Shown here: one piece after another, positions 35,040 through 44,553 of the stretch
How positions within the stretch are numbered: position 1 is the stretch's first letter
Layout of the letters: the number at the start of each line of letters is the position of its first letter
DNA from: UBA1351 sp963677885
Lineage (GTDB): Bacteria > Bacillota > Clostridia > Lachnospirales > Vallitaleaceae
Direction of reading: 5' to 3'
Length of the DNA stretch: 64,000 nucleotides
Assembly (NCBI GenBank): GCA_963677885.1
Contig: OY782500.1
Coordinates: forward strand, 2,790,001-2,854,000
Program-made: the position numbers and the translations under genes
The notes under the pieces: generated by a model
Told to the model about the DNA's origin: nothing
Seen by the model: the letters and a program-made list of their open reading frames with translations, nothing else
The model's database searches: none

Positions 35040-35957
35040 ATGAAGAATACGAGCAGAGCCTATTTAAAAGAAATGTATAATGCCAGGGCTTATTATTTAA
35101 TGTTGCTGCTACCAGTAGTTCTTTTGGTCATCTATAAGTATATACCTATATATGGTGTGACCATGGCATTTAAGGACTTCAATATATTCAAAGGAATAAA
35201 CGGCAGTGAGTGGGTTGGTTTGAAATATTTTAAGCAACTCTTTTCCTTGAGAAAGTTTTACCAGGTTTTCGGTAATACCCTGGCCATCAGTTTTCTTAAG
35301 CTGATTTTTCAGTTCCCCATACCGATTATGCTGGCTATTCTCCTCAATGAAATGCGGTCCAAGTTTTTCAAGAAAATGGTCCAGACTGTGACCTATATTC
35401 CCCACTTTATATCATGGGTCATCATATCCGGTATGTTTATTGAACTGCTGTCACCTTCAACGGGTGTCGTCAATCAAATCATTACCATGCTGGGGGGACA
35501 ACCGATCCACTTTATGACAGACCTTTTTTATTTCAGACCTATTTTGGTCCTGTCCCATATTTGGAAAGAATCCGGTTATGACGCTATCATATACCTGGCA
35601 GCCATTGCCGGTGTAGACCAGGCTCTCTATGAAGCCGCTCATGTGGACGGCGCCAGTTGGTTCAAACAGATTTGGCATGTAACTCTACCGGGTATTCGGT
35701 CAACAATTATCGTTATGCTCCTCCTTCGTCTGGGAAATATCCTGGAAGTTGGTCATGAGCAAATCCTTATGATGTACAGTCCAGCTGTCTATGACAGCGG
35801 TGATGTTATCTCAACCTATATATACAGGGTCGGATTAGGCAATATGAAATATTCCCTGACCGCTGCCGCCGGACTTTTTAAGTCTTTGATTGGCTGCACT
35901 CTGTTACTTGTTTCCAATAAACTCGCCAAAATGATTGGTGAAGAAGGAATTATATAG
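35040..35957 (+). CDS. Sugar ABC transporter permease (LplB-like)
   Basis: A 305-residue inner membrane permease with about six helices and the EAA loop (YEAAHVDGASWFKQIWHVTLPGI, about 204-226) that contacts the ATPase. N-terminal LLLPVVLLVIYKYIPIYGVTMAFKDF is typical of the LplB family, which imports oligosaccharides. AAGGAG lies 10 bases before the ATG at 35040; an upstream ATG at 35019 lacks a site. It pairs with the next permease and the DUF3502 lipoprotein. No ATPase is in the operon, so a shared MsmX-type ATPase is expected. Confidence 0.92.
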   Translation: MKNTSRAYLKEMYNARAYYLMLLLPVVLLVIYKYIPIYGVTMAFKDFNIFKGINGSEWVGLKYFKQLFSLRKFYQVFGNTLAISFLKLIFQFPIPIMLAILLNEMRSKFFKKMVQTVTYIPHFISWVIISGMFIELLSPSTGVVNQIITMLGGQPIHFMTDLFYFRPILVLSHIWKESGYDAIIYLAAIAGVDQALYEAAHVDGASWFKQIWHVTLPGIRSTIIVMLLLRLGNILEVGHEQILMMYSPAVYDSGDVISTYIYRVGLGNMKYSLTAAAGLFKSLIGCTLLLVSNKLAKMIGEEGII

Positions 35958-35966
35958 GAGGACGAT

Positions 35967-36833
35967 ATGAAATCAAATGACTTGAGTTATAAGGTGTTTA
36001 AAGGCTTTAATTATGTTTTTATGGTCTTTCTTGTGGTGATTACCTTGATTCCTTTTATCAATATGTTGGCAAAATCCTTGTCCAGTGAGGCTTTTCTCAT
36101 GTCCAAGCAGGTTTTTTTCTGGCCAAAGGGAATTAATCTTGAATCCTATAAGTTGGTCATGAAAAATGTGTTTTTTAGAAAATCCATGGTCAACAGCTTC
36201 TTCCTGATTTCCTTCGGTACACTGACTAACATGGTGATGACCATTTTAGCTGCTTATCCACTAAGCAGAAGAAGAGGCTTTCCGGGACAGAAACTTTTTA
36301 TGTTTCTCTTTCTCCTGACCATGTTTTTCAACGGCGGTATCATACCTACCTACATCATCGTCAGAGATACGGGTCTGATTAACTCTCTCTGGTCCCTAAT
36401 CCTTCCGGTGGCAGTCAGTCCCTTTAACCTCATTATCTTGAGGAACTTTTTTCTTTCCATACCTGAAAGTCTGGAAGAAGCAGCCGAGATTGATGGGGCA
36501 GGTAAGTGGAGGACTATGATTCAAATTGTTCTTCCCTTATCCAAGCCGGTTTTAGCAACTTTGACCTTATTTTATACCGTATCCCATTGGAATGGTTATT
36601 TTTACGCCGTGATGTATATCAATGATAAGAGTCACTATCCACTACAACTTTATATAAGAGAGATTATCCAGAGCATCGAATCCGCCTTAGACGGTTTGGA
36701 AGCAGCCGATGTACCAACAGCAGGTGTCAAGGCAGCGACTATGTTTATCTCGATGATCCCGATTCTGATTGTTTACCCGTTCATCCAAAGATACTTTGTG
36801 AAGGGTATCATGGTTGGATCGGTTAAAGGATAA
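35967..36833 (+). CDS. Sugar ABC transporter permease (YtcP-like)
   Basis: A 288-residue permease of the MalG/YtcP type, with about six helices and the EAA loop EEAAEIDGAGKWRTMIQIVLPLSKP (about 171-195). The N-terminus has the family pattern LIPFINMLAKSLSSEAF. It starts nine bases after the LplB-like gene with AGGAGGA upstream. It forms the second half of the membrane channel for the importer whose binding protein is encoded next. Confidence 0.92.
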   Translation: MKSNDLSYKVFKGFNYVFMVFLVVITLIPFINMLAKSLSSEAFLMSKQVFFWPKGINLESYKLVMKNVFFRKSMVNSFFLISFGTLTNMVMTILAAYPLSRRRGFPGQKLFMFLFLLTMFFNGGIIPTYIIVRDTGLINSLWSLILPVAVSPFNLIILRNFFLSIPESLEEAAEIDGAGKWRTMIQIVLPLSKPVLATLTLFYTVSHWNGYFYAVMYINDKSHYPLQLYIREIIQSIESALDGLEAADVPTAGVKAATMFISMIPILIVYPFIQRYFVKGIMVGSVKG

Positions 36834-36862
36834 ATATTAATCTATTAAATGGAGGTATTACA

Positions 36863-38389
36863 ATGAAAAAAATCTTAGCTTTATGGATGGCATTTATGTT
36901 GGCAGCGAGTCTGTTCGCAGGATGCGCACAAAGTGAAGACAATGGGGACGGAGCTGCAACGAATGAAGACACACAGCAAGGTGAAACATCAGGTGATGAA
37001 AGTGCAGGTTCAAGCGCTGAAGTGGCAGAAATCAACAAAGATGTGAATCTTCTCATCGGTAACCATGTCAATATGAGTAAACTTGGAGAAGATGAAACCT
37101 TGAACTCCAACCTTATGGTCAATTACATTAAAGAAGTCACCGGTATGAATCCTATCTATGAGGCACTGCCTGCCGAAGGCGCTGATCAGAAGATTTCCAT
37201 TATCATATCATCAGGAAAGACTCCGGATATGATTGAAGTCGGTGACAAGGCTGTTTTCTCAAAACTGGCCAAGTCAGGTGCTCTTATGGATATTACCGAC
37301 TATATTACTGAATATGGACAAAATCTATTGAAATACATGCCTGAGGATTCTTGGAATTCTGTGACTATTGACGGCCGTTACTATGGTATTCCCAAACCTC
37401 TTAACAGGGAGGCAACCTGGGGAATAGCTATTCGTACAGACCTGCTTGAAGAATCCGGTTTGGGACAGTTGAATACGATGGATGATTTTAAAGCATATTT
37501 TAAGTATGTCAAAGAAGAGAAAGGCATGTACGGTTTAACCGGTTGGGGTAAGGATGCAGAAAGTATCTTCTCCTTCCATGGTATTACCAGTGGTTTCGGT
37601 TTGGGAACTGTTCTTATTGAAGGCCAGGACGGTTATCAGTGGGCTTATACATCAGATAATGCCAAAGCCTATATTAGCTGGATGAAAGAGCTTTATGATG
37701 AAGGTCTCCTTGACCCTGACTTTCTTCTCCATGGTGGAGCTGAAACCAAGGAAGCTCTCGCAGCTCAAAACTCTGCAGCAGCAAGTCTCAATTGGTGGGA
37801 TATAAAGGGAGTTAATGAAACTCTTGCTGAACAGGATCCAAATGCACAGCTTCAGTTTGTTCAACCCATGTTGGATGAAAACGGAAACTTCACCATTCGT
37901 AAAAAAGGCGGCAATGTCATATCAAGATATATCGTTCCCACAGTAGCTGAGAATCCAGAAGGGGTTGTCACATATTTGAATGGATTGGTTGACTCGGATG
38001 TTGCAAAAACCATTTCCTTCGGTTTCGAGGGAGAACACTATACCTTAGAAGAAGGCGTGATTACCCCTACAGACAAGTTTTCGGAAGTAGCACCTTATTC
38101 CCTTTACTATGTCTATGGAGACGATGTTGAAGACAGTGTAAGAATAAAGGGATATTTGGACTATTACAATGACCTTGTACCTTATACAAATGTTGTTGAT
38201 TATTTTGACACCATGCTTTCTGTTGATGAAGTCGACGAATACTATAATGAGTTAAGAGATTTCGCTATTGAGAATACTGTTAAGTTTATCCTTGGCGCAA
38301 GACCCTTGTCTGAATTTGATGACTATGTCAATGAATTCAATGCTATGGGTGGTCAAGCAGCCATCGATGCAATTAACGCAGCCAACTAG
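36863..38389 (+). CDS. ABC transporter substrate-binding lipoprotein (DUF3502 type)
   Basis: A 508-residue extracellular binding protein with a lipobox at Cys21 (LFAGCAQ), an acidic Ser/Thr-rich linker (22-58), and a type 2 binding fold like LplA (GRYYGIPKPLNREATWGIAIR). It is encoded last in its operon, after both permeases, the usual order for the LplB/YtcP systems. The ligand is probably an oligosaccharide cut by the GH130 enzyme that follows. GGAGG precedes the ATG. Confidence 0.9.
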   Translation: MKKILALWMAFMLAASLFAGCAQSEDNGDGAATNEDTQQGETSGDESAGSSAEVAEINKDVNLLIGNHVNMSKLGEDETLNSNLMVNYIKEVTGMNPIYEALPAEGADQKISIIISSGKTPDMIEVGDKAVFSKLAKSGALMDITDYITEYGQNLLKYMPEDSWNSVTIDGRYYGIPKPLNREATWGIAIRTDLLEESGLGQLNTMDDFKAYFKYVKEEKGMYGLTGWGKDAESIFSFHGITSGFGLGTVLIEGQDGYQWAYTSDNAKAYISWMKELYDEGLLDPDFLLHGGAETKEALAAQNSAAASLNWWDIKGVNETLAEQDPNAQLQFVQPMLDENGNFTIRKKGGNVISRYIVPTVAENPEGVVTYLNGLVDSDVAKTISFGFEGEHYTLEEGVITPTDKFSEVAPYSLYYVYGDDVEDSVRIKGYLDYYNDLVPYTNVVDYFDTMLSVDEVDEYYNELRDFAIENTVKFILGARPLSEFDDYVNEFNAMGGQAAIDAINAAN

Positions 38390-38399
38390 AATCACAAAT

Positions 38400-38423
38400 A
38401 AACCGGCCTTTTGTGGCCGGTTT
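38400..38423 (+). terminator. Terminator after the binding-protein gene
   Basis: A 9-bp perfect stem (AAACCGGCC and GGCCGGTTT) with loop TTTTGT. The T run is short, so some readthrough to the GH130 gene is possible. Confidence 0.8.
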
Positions 38424-38479
38424 ACTTATGGAAACAAAAAAAGACATTCATTAGGTAATTGAGAATCGAGAGGATAACA

Positions 38480-39469
38480 ATGAAAATACAACGACACCCC
38501 AATAATCCAGTTTTAAGAAGCGATATGGTCCCTTACGAATCCAGTTTGGTCTTCAATGCAGGCGTCATCAAAGATCATGATGCCTATGTCATGATTTTCC
38601 GAAATGACTATGGTTACCATGGAGGCAATGACTTTGATGGAACCAATATTGGAATAGCCCACAGTCCAGACGGAATCCACTGGACTGTAGATCCGGAGCC
38701 TTGCTTCGACCTTAAGAATGAAGAAATTTGGAGGGCTTATGATCCAAGACTCACCTTAATCGATGGCCTCTACCATATGACCTTTGCGGTAGACACCGAG
38801 CATGGCATCCGTGGAGGTATTGCTGTCAGTGAAGACCTGAGAAAATTTGAGATTGTCAGTATGTCTGTTCCGGATAACAGAAACATGGTTCTTTTTCCTG
38901 AGAAAATCAATGGACTGTATTACCGTTTGGAAAGACCCTTTCCGGTCTATGGGCGTGGCAATGTTGACAGATTTGATATCTGGTGCTCCAGTTCACCGGA
39001 CCTTGTTCACTGGGGAAACAGTGAACTGGTTCTTGGAGTGGAAGATGTTCCTTTTGCTGATGACAAGATAGGACCGGCAGCACCGCCTATTAGGACTCCT
39101 TATGGTTGGTTAACCACCTTCCATGGTGTTGATCTGGATAAGACCAGAGGAAAGAACGGGTGGGAAGAATGCTGGCAAAAAAGATACCACGGAGGCATCA
39201 TGCTTCTTGATCTGGAAGAACCTTGGAAAGTTATCGGAATGTGTGATACACCCCTTCTCACACCGGAAGCAAGCTACGAACGAGAAGGCGGCTTTCGCAA
39301 TGATGTGATTTTCCCAACTGGTATGGTCATGGAAGATAATCAGGAGGTAAAAATCTACTATGGAGCAGCAGATACTTACATATGTCTGGCTACAGCTCAG
39401 ATGGAAGATTTAGTTGATATGTGCTTAGGGAAGAAAGATAGAACCACCGAAAAAATAACCATACTATAA
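38480..39469 (+). CDS. GH130-family enzyme (mannoside phosphorylase/mannosidase type)
   Basis: A 329-residue five-bladed propeller protein with the GH130 marks: NAGVIKDHDAYVMIFR, then WRAYDPRLT with the likely catalytic Asp88, and GPAAPPIRTPYGWLTTFHGV. Known GH130 members phosphorolyse or hydrolyse beta-mannosides; some newer groups act on other sugars, so specificity is open. There is no signal peptide, so it acts on imported sugar. The ATG at 38480 follows GAGAGG. It belongs to the SGNH/FAD/importer locus although a terminator precedes it. Confidence 0.85.
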   Translation: MKIQRHPNNPVLRSDMVPYESSLVFNAGVIKDHDAYVMIFRNDYGYHGGNDFDGTNIGIAHSPDGIHWTVDPEPCFDLKNEEIWRAYDPRLTLIDGLYHMTFAVDTEHGIRGGIAVSEDLRKFEIVSMSVPDNRNMVLFPEKINGLYYRLERPFPVYGRGNVDRFDIWCSSSPDLVHWGNSELVLGVEDVPFADDKIGPAAPPIRTPYGWLTTFHGVDLDKTRGKNGWEECWQKRYHGGIMLLDLEEPWKVIGMCDTPLLTPEASYEREGGFRNDVIFPTGMVMEDNQEVKIYYGAADTYICLATAQMEDLVDMCLGKKDRTTEKITIL

Positions 39470-39493
39470 ACGAATTTCTCTATACTGGTATGA

Positions 39494-39530
39494 AAGGCTG
39501 GGACACTGACGTGTGTTCCGGCCTTCTTTT
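39494..39530 (+). terminator. Terminator after the GH130 gene
   Basis: The stem AAGGCtGGgACAC with GTGTgttCCgGCCTT and loop TGAC, followed by CTTTT. Confidence 0.8.
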
Positions 39531-39589
39531 CAATTTAACTCTAGACGCCATTATGTTAAAATAAAATCATCAAGTATTTGGAGGAACTT

Positions 39590-40213
39590 ATGGAATATAT
39601 AATTGCAATGGTAATCGGCTACGGGCTTGGCTGTATTCAGGCAGGTTTTCTTATAAGTAAGTTTATATTAGGTAAGGATATTAGGGATTTTGGCAACGGT
39701 AATGCAGGTGCCAGTAATGCTACCATGGTGTTTGGCAGGCGGGTTGGTATTGCTACAGCCTTGATCGATATTATAAAAGGGATAATGGCAATTCTAATTA
39801 CAGGATGGATCTACAAGGGACAGGTAGAAGCTGGTCAGTTATGGAATCTTTATTATTTGGCCGGAACTTTGGCGGTTCTTGGACACAACTTTCCTTTTTA
39901 TATGGGATTTCGAGGAGGAAAGGGGACGGCAACTGCCCTTGGTATTCTCTTTGGTCTTGATTACCGCCTTGGTCTGATTGGTTTTTTGACTATGACTCTG
40001 GTAATCCTGATTACTGATTATATGGTTCTTGGAACAGTGGGTTTATTGGTGGTTATGATTGTCTATACTGGAATGTATCACCTTGACCTGGTTAATATGA
40101 GTCTTGTTTTATTACTGACAGTTATGAGCCTGTATAAACACAGAAAGAACTTTATTCGATTAAAAAATGGAACAGAAAAGCATGTAAAATCCACTCTTTT
40201 TAAGAAAAAATAA
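39590..40213 (+). CDS. plsY: Acyl-phosphate:glycerol-3-phosphate acyltransferase PlsY
   Basis: A 207-residue membrane enzyme with about five helices that makes lysophosphatidic acid, the first step of phospholipid synthesis. The signature GNGNAGASNATMVFG (about residues 39-53) and the phosphate-binding GFRGGKGTATALG block (about 107-119) identify it. GGAGGA lies before the ATG at 39590; the in-frame TTG at 39578 would overlap that site. It stands alone between sugar and regulator genes. Confidence 0.93.
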   Translation: MEYIIAMVIGYGLGCIQAGFLISKFILGKDIRDFGNGNAGASNATMVFGRRVGIATALIDIIKGIMAILITGWIYKGQVEAGQLWNLYYLAGTLAVLGHNFPFYMGFRGGKGTATALGILFGLDYRLGLIGFLTMTLVILITDYMVLGTVGLLVVMIVYTGMYHLDLVNMSLVLLLTVMSLYKHRKNFIRLKNGTEKHVKSTLFKKK

Positions 40214-40221
40214 GAATACCC

Positions 40222-40253
40222 TTGACTCTCCCCTATAGGGGAGAATATATACT
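40222..40253 (+). promoter_or_regulatory. MerR-type promoter of the GyrI/MerR pair
   Basis: TTGACT (40222-40227) and TATACT (40248-40253) are 20 bases apart. The perfect 16-base palindrome CTCCCCTATAGGGGAG (40228-40243) lies between them. Long spacers with a central palindrome are the hallmark of MerR-activated promoters. Confidence 0.85.
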
Positions 40254-40329
40254 CTATACAGGTCATGATTTTGACCCTAATGAATGGATGATTGATACCT
40301 TATTCAATATTAGAGTGAAAGGAGTAGTT

Positions 40330-40956
40330 ATGAAACACGAATGGAAAAAAGCAGAAAAAAATCTGTATTTGCCTAAAGAGGAACCACAGATCATGGAAGT
40401 CCCTGAACAAAAATTCTTTACCATTGAAGGTGTCGGTAATCCAAACGGACCTGATTTTGCAGAAAGGATTGGCGTCCTCTATTCCTTGGCTTATGGAGTA
40501 CGGATGATGCCTAGGAATGGATTTGAGCCAGAGGGATATTATGAATATACTGTTTACCCCCTGGAAGGTATATGGTCTATCAGCGATGAAGCCAAGGACA
40601 AGGAATCATGGACCAAAGACGATTTGACCTATAAGATTATGATTAGGCAACCGGATTTTGTTACAGAGGATGTGGCAGAAAAAGCCATGGCTATAGCTGA
40701 AAAGAAGAAACCCCACCCTCTTTTGAAAGAGGCAAAATTTGAGACTATTAAGGACGGCCTATGTCTTCAGGTTCTGCATCTAGGATCTTATGATGACGAA
40801 CCGGCATCTTTTGCCAAGATGAATGCCTATATTGAGGCTAATGGATTGGCTAAGAGAGCTCTGGAGCATAGGGAAATATACTTGACAGATGCCCGTAAGA
40901 CCAGTCCTGACAAACAGAAAACAGTTTTGAGATATTTTGTAGAGAAGGCAGATTAA
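40330..40956 (+). CDS. GyrI-like ligand-binding protein
   Basis: A 208-residue protein of the GyrI-like small-molecule-binding superfamily (PEQKFFTIEGVGNPNGPDFAERIGVLYSLAYGVR; YYEYTVYPLEGIWSI; LCLQVLHLGSYDDEPASF). Such proteins bind or hydrolyse small aromatic or toxic compounds. The start at 40330 has AAAGGAG upstream; the first ATG of the longer frame lies inside the promoter. The next gene is a MerR regulator with a GyrI-like domain of its own, so the pair probably senses and handles the same ligand. Confidence 0.82.
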   Translation: MKHEWKKAEKNLYLPKEEPQIMEVPEQKFFTIEGVGNPNGPDFAERIGVLYSLAYGVRMMPRNGFEPEGYYEYTVYPLEGIWSISDEAKDKESWTKDDLTYKIMIRQPDFVTEDVAEKAMAIAEKKKPHPLLKEAKFETIKDGLCLQVLHLGSYDDEPASFAKMNAYIEANGLAKRALEHREIYLTDARKTSPDKQKTVLRYFVEKAD

Positions 40957-41013
40957 AAAACTTTTGTGATTGTAATGTGTAGGTAAAAGTTGAAATGAGT
41001 GAAAGGAGTTTCC

Positions 41014-41817
41014 ATGTATAAGATCGGCGAGTTTTCAAAAATTCTTGGTATCACAGTAAAAGCCCTAAGATATTACGATGATATTGGTCTTATGCAGCCT
41101 GCTTTTATTAATGAAGAAAATGGCTATCGTTTTTATGATGACACCAATTATCAGCAGGCCATATGGATTAAGTCCATGAAGAAATTTGGTTTTACTATTA
41201 AGGAAATTCAGGATGTCCTTCCTAATCTAACCAGCGATGATGACTTGTCGGATTACCTTTATGAAAAAAACCAGCAAATAGCAGACCAAATTCAATCTAT
41301 GAAGAAACTCCAGGGGCTCATTAACCTTGAAATCAAGAATTTGAAAGAGATTGGAGATGTGGAGATGAATACCAAAGTTGAAAGAGTGAATATTCCTGAT
41401 ATAAAAGTTGCAAGTGTCAGATATAAGGGACGTTATGAAGAAGTAGGCAAATACTTGGGCATCCTATATAAGCATGTGGGGATGAAAGGAGTCAGTGAAC
41501 CTTTTTCCATGTATTATGACGATTCCTATATGGAGGAGAACGCAGACGTGGAAGTTTGTGTCGAAGTCAAGAAAGCTGTTGAAAAAGACCAAGTATCAAC
41601 AAAAACATTGCCAGGCGGCGATTATGTTGCGACAACCCATATCGGACCCTATGACACCTTAAGTAAATCCTATAAGGCTATCGCCGATTATATGAATGAA
41701 AATGGCCTGGAAGCTGCTGTACCCAGCCGTGAAATATATGTAAAAGGTCCTGGTATGCTGTTTAAGGGTAATCCTGAAAAATATGAAACACGAATTTTAA
41801 TACCTATAAAAAAATAG
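41014..41817 (+). CDS. MerR family regulator with GyrI-like effector domain
   Basis: A 267-residue regulator similar to BmrR/TipA types. The MerR winged HTH covers residues 1-70 (MYKIGEFSKILGITVKALRYYDDIGL). A coiled linker spans about 75-110 and a GyrI-like effector-binding domain covers about 120-267 (VKVASVRYKGRYEEVGKYLG-like; GGDYVATTHIGPYDTL). The likely target is the palindromic promoter at 40222, so it would activate its own operon upon ligand binding. AAAGGAG precedes the ATG at 41014. Confidence 0.9.
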   Translation: MYKIGEFSKILGITVKALRYYDDIGLMQPAFINEENGYRFYDDTNYQQAIWIKSMKKFGFTIKEIQDVLPNLTSDDDLSDYLYEKNQQIADQIQSMKKLQGLINLEIKNLKEIGDVEMNTKVERVNIPDIKVASVRYKGRYEEVGKYLGILYKHVGMKGVSEPFSMYYDDSYMEENADVEVCVEVKKAVEKDQVSTKTLPGGDYVATTHIGPYDTLSKSYKAIADYMNENGLEAAVPSREIYVKGPGMLFKGNPEKYETRILIPIKK

Positions 41818-41835
41818 GATCATTAAGGAGAGGCT

Positions 41836-44190
41836 ATGAGTGACAAGCTGCTGCTTACAAAATTAAGTAAACCTGATGTACTTAAGGAACATATTAATAG
41901 AAAGCGTCTGACATCTGCCTTTAAGGAGGCAGGTGATTCAGACTTGTTTTTGGTGTCTGCTCCTGCAGGAACAGGAAAAACAACTGCTGTCAGTCAGTGG
42001 TTGCAAGACCTGGGCAAACCCTTTATGTGGTATTCGCTAGATGACTGGGACAATGAGATCCACCTCTTTTTTTCATATATTATTGAAGGTCTCAAGCCTA
42101 TTGATGATCGGGTTTATCAGGAACTTGGTGGCTTGCTGGATGGAATGGAAGCTCTTGGCATTCCAACTTTCATCAGGTCTTTTATTATGACCTTGCATCA
42201 AATCAGGAGTCCTTGGATTCTGGTCTTGGATGACTATCATCTTGTGGACAATAAAGAAATCAATCAGTGCATCCAGAAATTAGTGGAACATCTTCCAAAG
42301 ACCCTTCAAATCGTTTTAATAACACGAGAAGACCCGGACCTAAAGCTTGGGAAACTTAGAGTCAGTGGGAAATTAATGGAGTTACGACTTGGTGATCTTA
42401 ACCTTAGTGAGGAAGAGGCCTCTGAGATGCTCAAAAGGTATAACTCACAGATCAGTACAGACCAGGAAAGACTCCTATATGAGAGAACGGAGGGTTGGGC
42501 AGCAGGCCTTCAATTAGCTGCTGTATCCATGAAAAACATGAGTGATCCTGGCGCCTTTATTGCAGATTTTTCAGGTAATCATCTCTATATTATGGATTAC
42601 CTGATGGAAGAAGTACTGGCTGATTTGGACCAGGATTTAAGCCAATTTTTACTTGAAAGTTCCTGTCTTGAATATTTTAACAGTGATATGTGTGATGCCG
42701 TTCTTGAACTGTCGCCTGGAAAAGCTGAAGATTACTTGAGCCAACTTGAGGATGCCAATTTGTTCCTAATAGGTCTGGAAGGTCAAAAAGGCTGGTATCG
42801 TTACCATCATCTGTTTAGGGATATCCTTCGTGAACGTTTGAAGAAAGACCAACGCTATAAAAAGATTCAGGAAAACACAGGTGACTGGTATCGAAATCGT
42901 GGCAATGACTGGGAAAGTATGCATTATTATTTAAGATGTCAAGCCTATGATAAAGCCGCTATTGTTGCTGAATTGACCTGGGCTGAGATGGACCTTGAGC
43001 TTAAAAGTATTACATGGGTCAGAACCGTAAAAAAAATACCTGAAGACCAGTTAATGAAAAGGCCTGTCCTGGCTATGGCCTATGGATGGGGACTTCTAGA
43101 TGACACGGATTATAAGGAAGCCGGAAGATGGTTGGACATTGCCGGTAAGCTCTATAAGGAATCCCAGATGTTTCCTGACAGATATGAAATCCATGACCAG
43201 CGCCAGTACAGGATGTTGGAAGCCTCTTTGGAATCAGCCTATGGATTTATGGCAGCAGGCCAGGAACGGTATGAAGAGGTTTTTCCTCATGCAGTAAGAA
43301 CCTTGGAACTTGTTCCTGAAGATGAGTACCATAAGTATGGTGTAGCTTCCATGCTTTTAGGGTTTGCCTATTGGTCAGGTGGTGACCTTGCTATGGCAGA
43401 AGAAACCATTGGCCTGGCCCTTGGACATATCAAAAAAGAAGTTAATCTCTTGACCCTAAACAGTTTTTATATGATTTTGGCTGAGTTAAAACTTCATCAG
43501 CATAAACCTGACCAGGCTTATAGTCTCTTTGAAGACCGTAAGGACTGGTTATTAAAGAGTGGTCAGGTACCAATCCTTATCGCCAGTTTTTACTTGGGAA
43601 TGGCCAAGGCTGTTTTCTTCAAGGGGGATTTGGACAAGAGCTTGGAACTGCTTGAAACCAGTAAATCCTATGGTCAGAAGTTTGCCATTATGGACTGGGA
43701 GTATAAGTATTACCTCCTATTGGCAAGGATTTATGCCCTTTCCGGATTTTATGATATGGCAAAGGATGCTCTCCTGGAAAGCCGTCATACCTACTATATC
43801 AATCCTATTCCTGATGATGTCACCATTGATGAGCTGGATGATTATATCAGGTGGAAGGAAAAGGCCACTGTCCTAATGCCAGGAAAGGACAGGGACATGG
43901 ATGAGGTCATGACTGCCTTGATAGACAAGGTTGAACCACAACATTTTTCAGAAATCGGGAATAAGAAAAAGGAAGTGGCTAATGAAAGTCTGGCTGAACC
44001 ATTAACTGTGCGTGAATTAGAGGTACTGGATCTTATTGCTGAGGGTCTTTCCAATAAGGAAATCTGTGACAGCCTCTTTCTTGCTTTATCTACGGTTAAG
44101 GGATATATCCAGAACATATACGGTAAACTAGGCGTTCGAAGAAGAACAGAAGCCATTAAATATGCCCAAAGTATGGGTTTGATTGAATAA
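41836..44190 (+). CDS. MalT-like LuxR family ATP-dependent regulator
   Basis: A 784-residue STAND-type regulator like MalT. Walker A is APAGTGKTT (42-50) and the Walker B region is PWILVLDDYH (about 131-140). A winged-helix and helical-repeat (TPR-like) region covers about 340-690, and the last 65 residues are a LuxR HTH (LTVRELEVLDLIAEGLSNK). In MalT, ATP and an inducer drive oligomerisation and activation. Likely targets here are the small protein and membrane protein genes directly downstream. AAGGAGAGG precedes the ATG. The inducer is unknown. Confidence 0.92.
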   Translation: MSDKLLLTKLSKPDVLKEHINRKRLTSAFKEAGDSDLFLVSAPAGTGKTTAVSQWLQDLGKPFMWYSLDDWDNEIHLFFSYIIEGLKPIDDRVYQELGGLLDGMEALGIPTFIRSFIMTLHQIRSPWILVLDDYHLVDNKEINQCIQKLVEHLPKTLQIVLITREDPDLKLGKLRVSGKLMELRLGDLNLSEEEASEMLKRYNSQISTDQERLLYERTEGWAAGLQLAAVSMKNMSDPGAFIADFSGNHLYIMDYLMEEVLADLDQDLSQFLLESSCLEYFNSDMCDAVLELSPGKAEDYLSQLEDANLFLIGLEGQKGWYRYHHLFRDILRERLKKDQRYKKIQENTGDWYRNRGNDWESMHYYLRCQAYDKAAIVAELTWAEMDLELKSITWVRTVKKIPEDQLMKRPVLAMAYGWGLLDDTDYKEAGRWLDIAGKLYKESQMFPDRYEIHDQRQYRMLEASLESAYGFMAAGQERYEEVFPHAVRTLELVPEDEYHKYGVASMLLGFAYWSGGDLAMAEETIGLALGHIKKEVNLLTLNSFYMILAELKLHQHKPDQAYSLFEDRKDWLLKSGQVPILIASFYLGMAKAVFFKGDLDKSLELLETSKSYGQKFAIMDWEYKYYLLLARIYALSGFYDMAKDALLESRHTYYINPIPDDVTIDELDDYIRWKEKATVLMPGKDRDMDEVMTALIDKVEPQHFSEIGNKKKEVANESLAEPLTVRELEVLDLIAEGLSNKEICDSLFLALSTVKGYIQNIYGKLGVRRRTEAIKYAQSMGLIE

Positions 44191-44204
44191 AACAGAAAAG
44201 ACCC

Positions 44205-44218
44205 TACTTTAGTAGGTG
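44205..44218 (+). terminator. Small hairpin after the MalT-like gene
   Basis: CCTACT-TT-AGTAGG forms a short perfect hairpin. It lacks a T run, so its terminator role is uncertain. Confidence 0.35.
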
Positions 44219-44236
44219 CCGGAACCTTTCGGATTT

Positions 44237-44273
44237 TTGTAAGATGATGATATAAGAATCATACAACTTACAA
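44237..44273 (+). promoter_or_regulatory. Nested inverted repeat before the 63-residue protein gene
   Basis: TTGTAAG (44237-44243) and CTTACAA (44267-44273) enclose a second pair, ATGAT and ATCAT. A -10-like TATAAG lies in the centre. It could be the binding site of the MalT-like regulator. Confidence 0.45.
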
Positions 44274-44294
44274 GATTCGGGAGGTTTTTATTTT

Positions 44295-44486
44295 ATGGCA
44301 GGATATAAGATTATCATTAAAGGGCAGTTGACTGATAAAATGCTGGACTATCTGGAACTTGAAGCAGAGGTCACGTCCATTCTATCAGGCTATATACCGG
44401 ACCAGTCAGCTATGATTCGTAAGGTGAGAGGTCTCAATGACTTAGGTCTTGAGGTGATAAGTGTTTATTCAAGTGATAAAAAATAG
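44295..44486 (+). CDS. Small protein of 63 residues, function unknown
   Basis: I do not recognise this family. The protein is soluble in appearance, with a strand-helix pattern (KIIIKGQLTDKMLDYLELEAEVTS, residues 5-28 in part) and no signal peptide or membrane segment. GGGAGG lies 10 bases before the ATG. It sits between the MalT-like regulator and a membrane protein gene, suggesting that the three work together. Confidence 0.6.
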   Translation: MAGYKIIIKGQLTDKMLDYLELEAEVTSILSGYIPDQSAMIRKVRGLNDLGLEVISVYSSDKK

Positions 44487-44520
44487 CTTTTATGTGAAAG
44501 CTGGAACAAAACAAAATGTA

Positions 44521-44536
44521 TTGCCATAAATGGCAA
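44521..44536 (+). repeat. Hairpin before the membrane protein gene
   Basis: TTGCCAT-AA-ATGGCAA is a perfect 7-bp inverted repeat just before the ribosome binding site. Its role is not known. Confidence 0.5.
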
Positions 44537-44553
44537 AGAAAAGAGGATGAATT

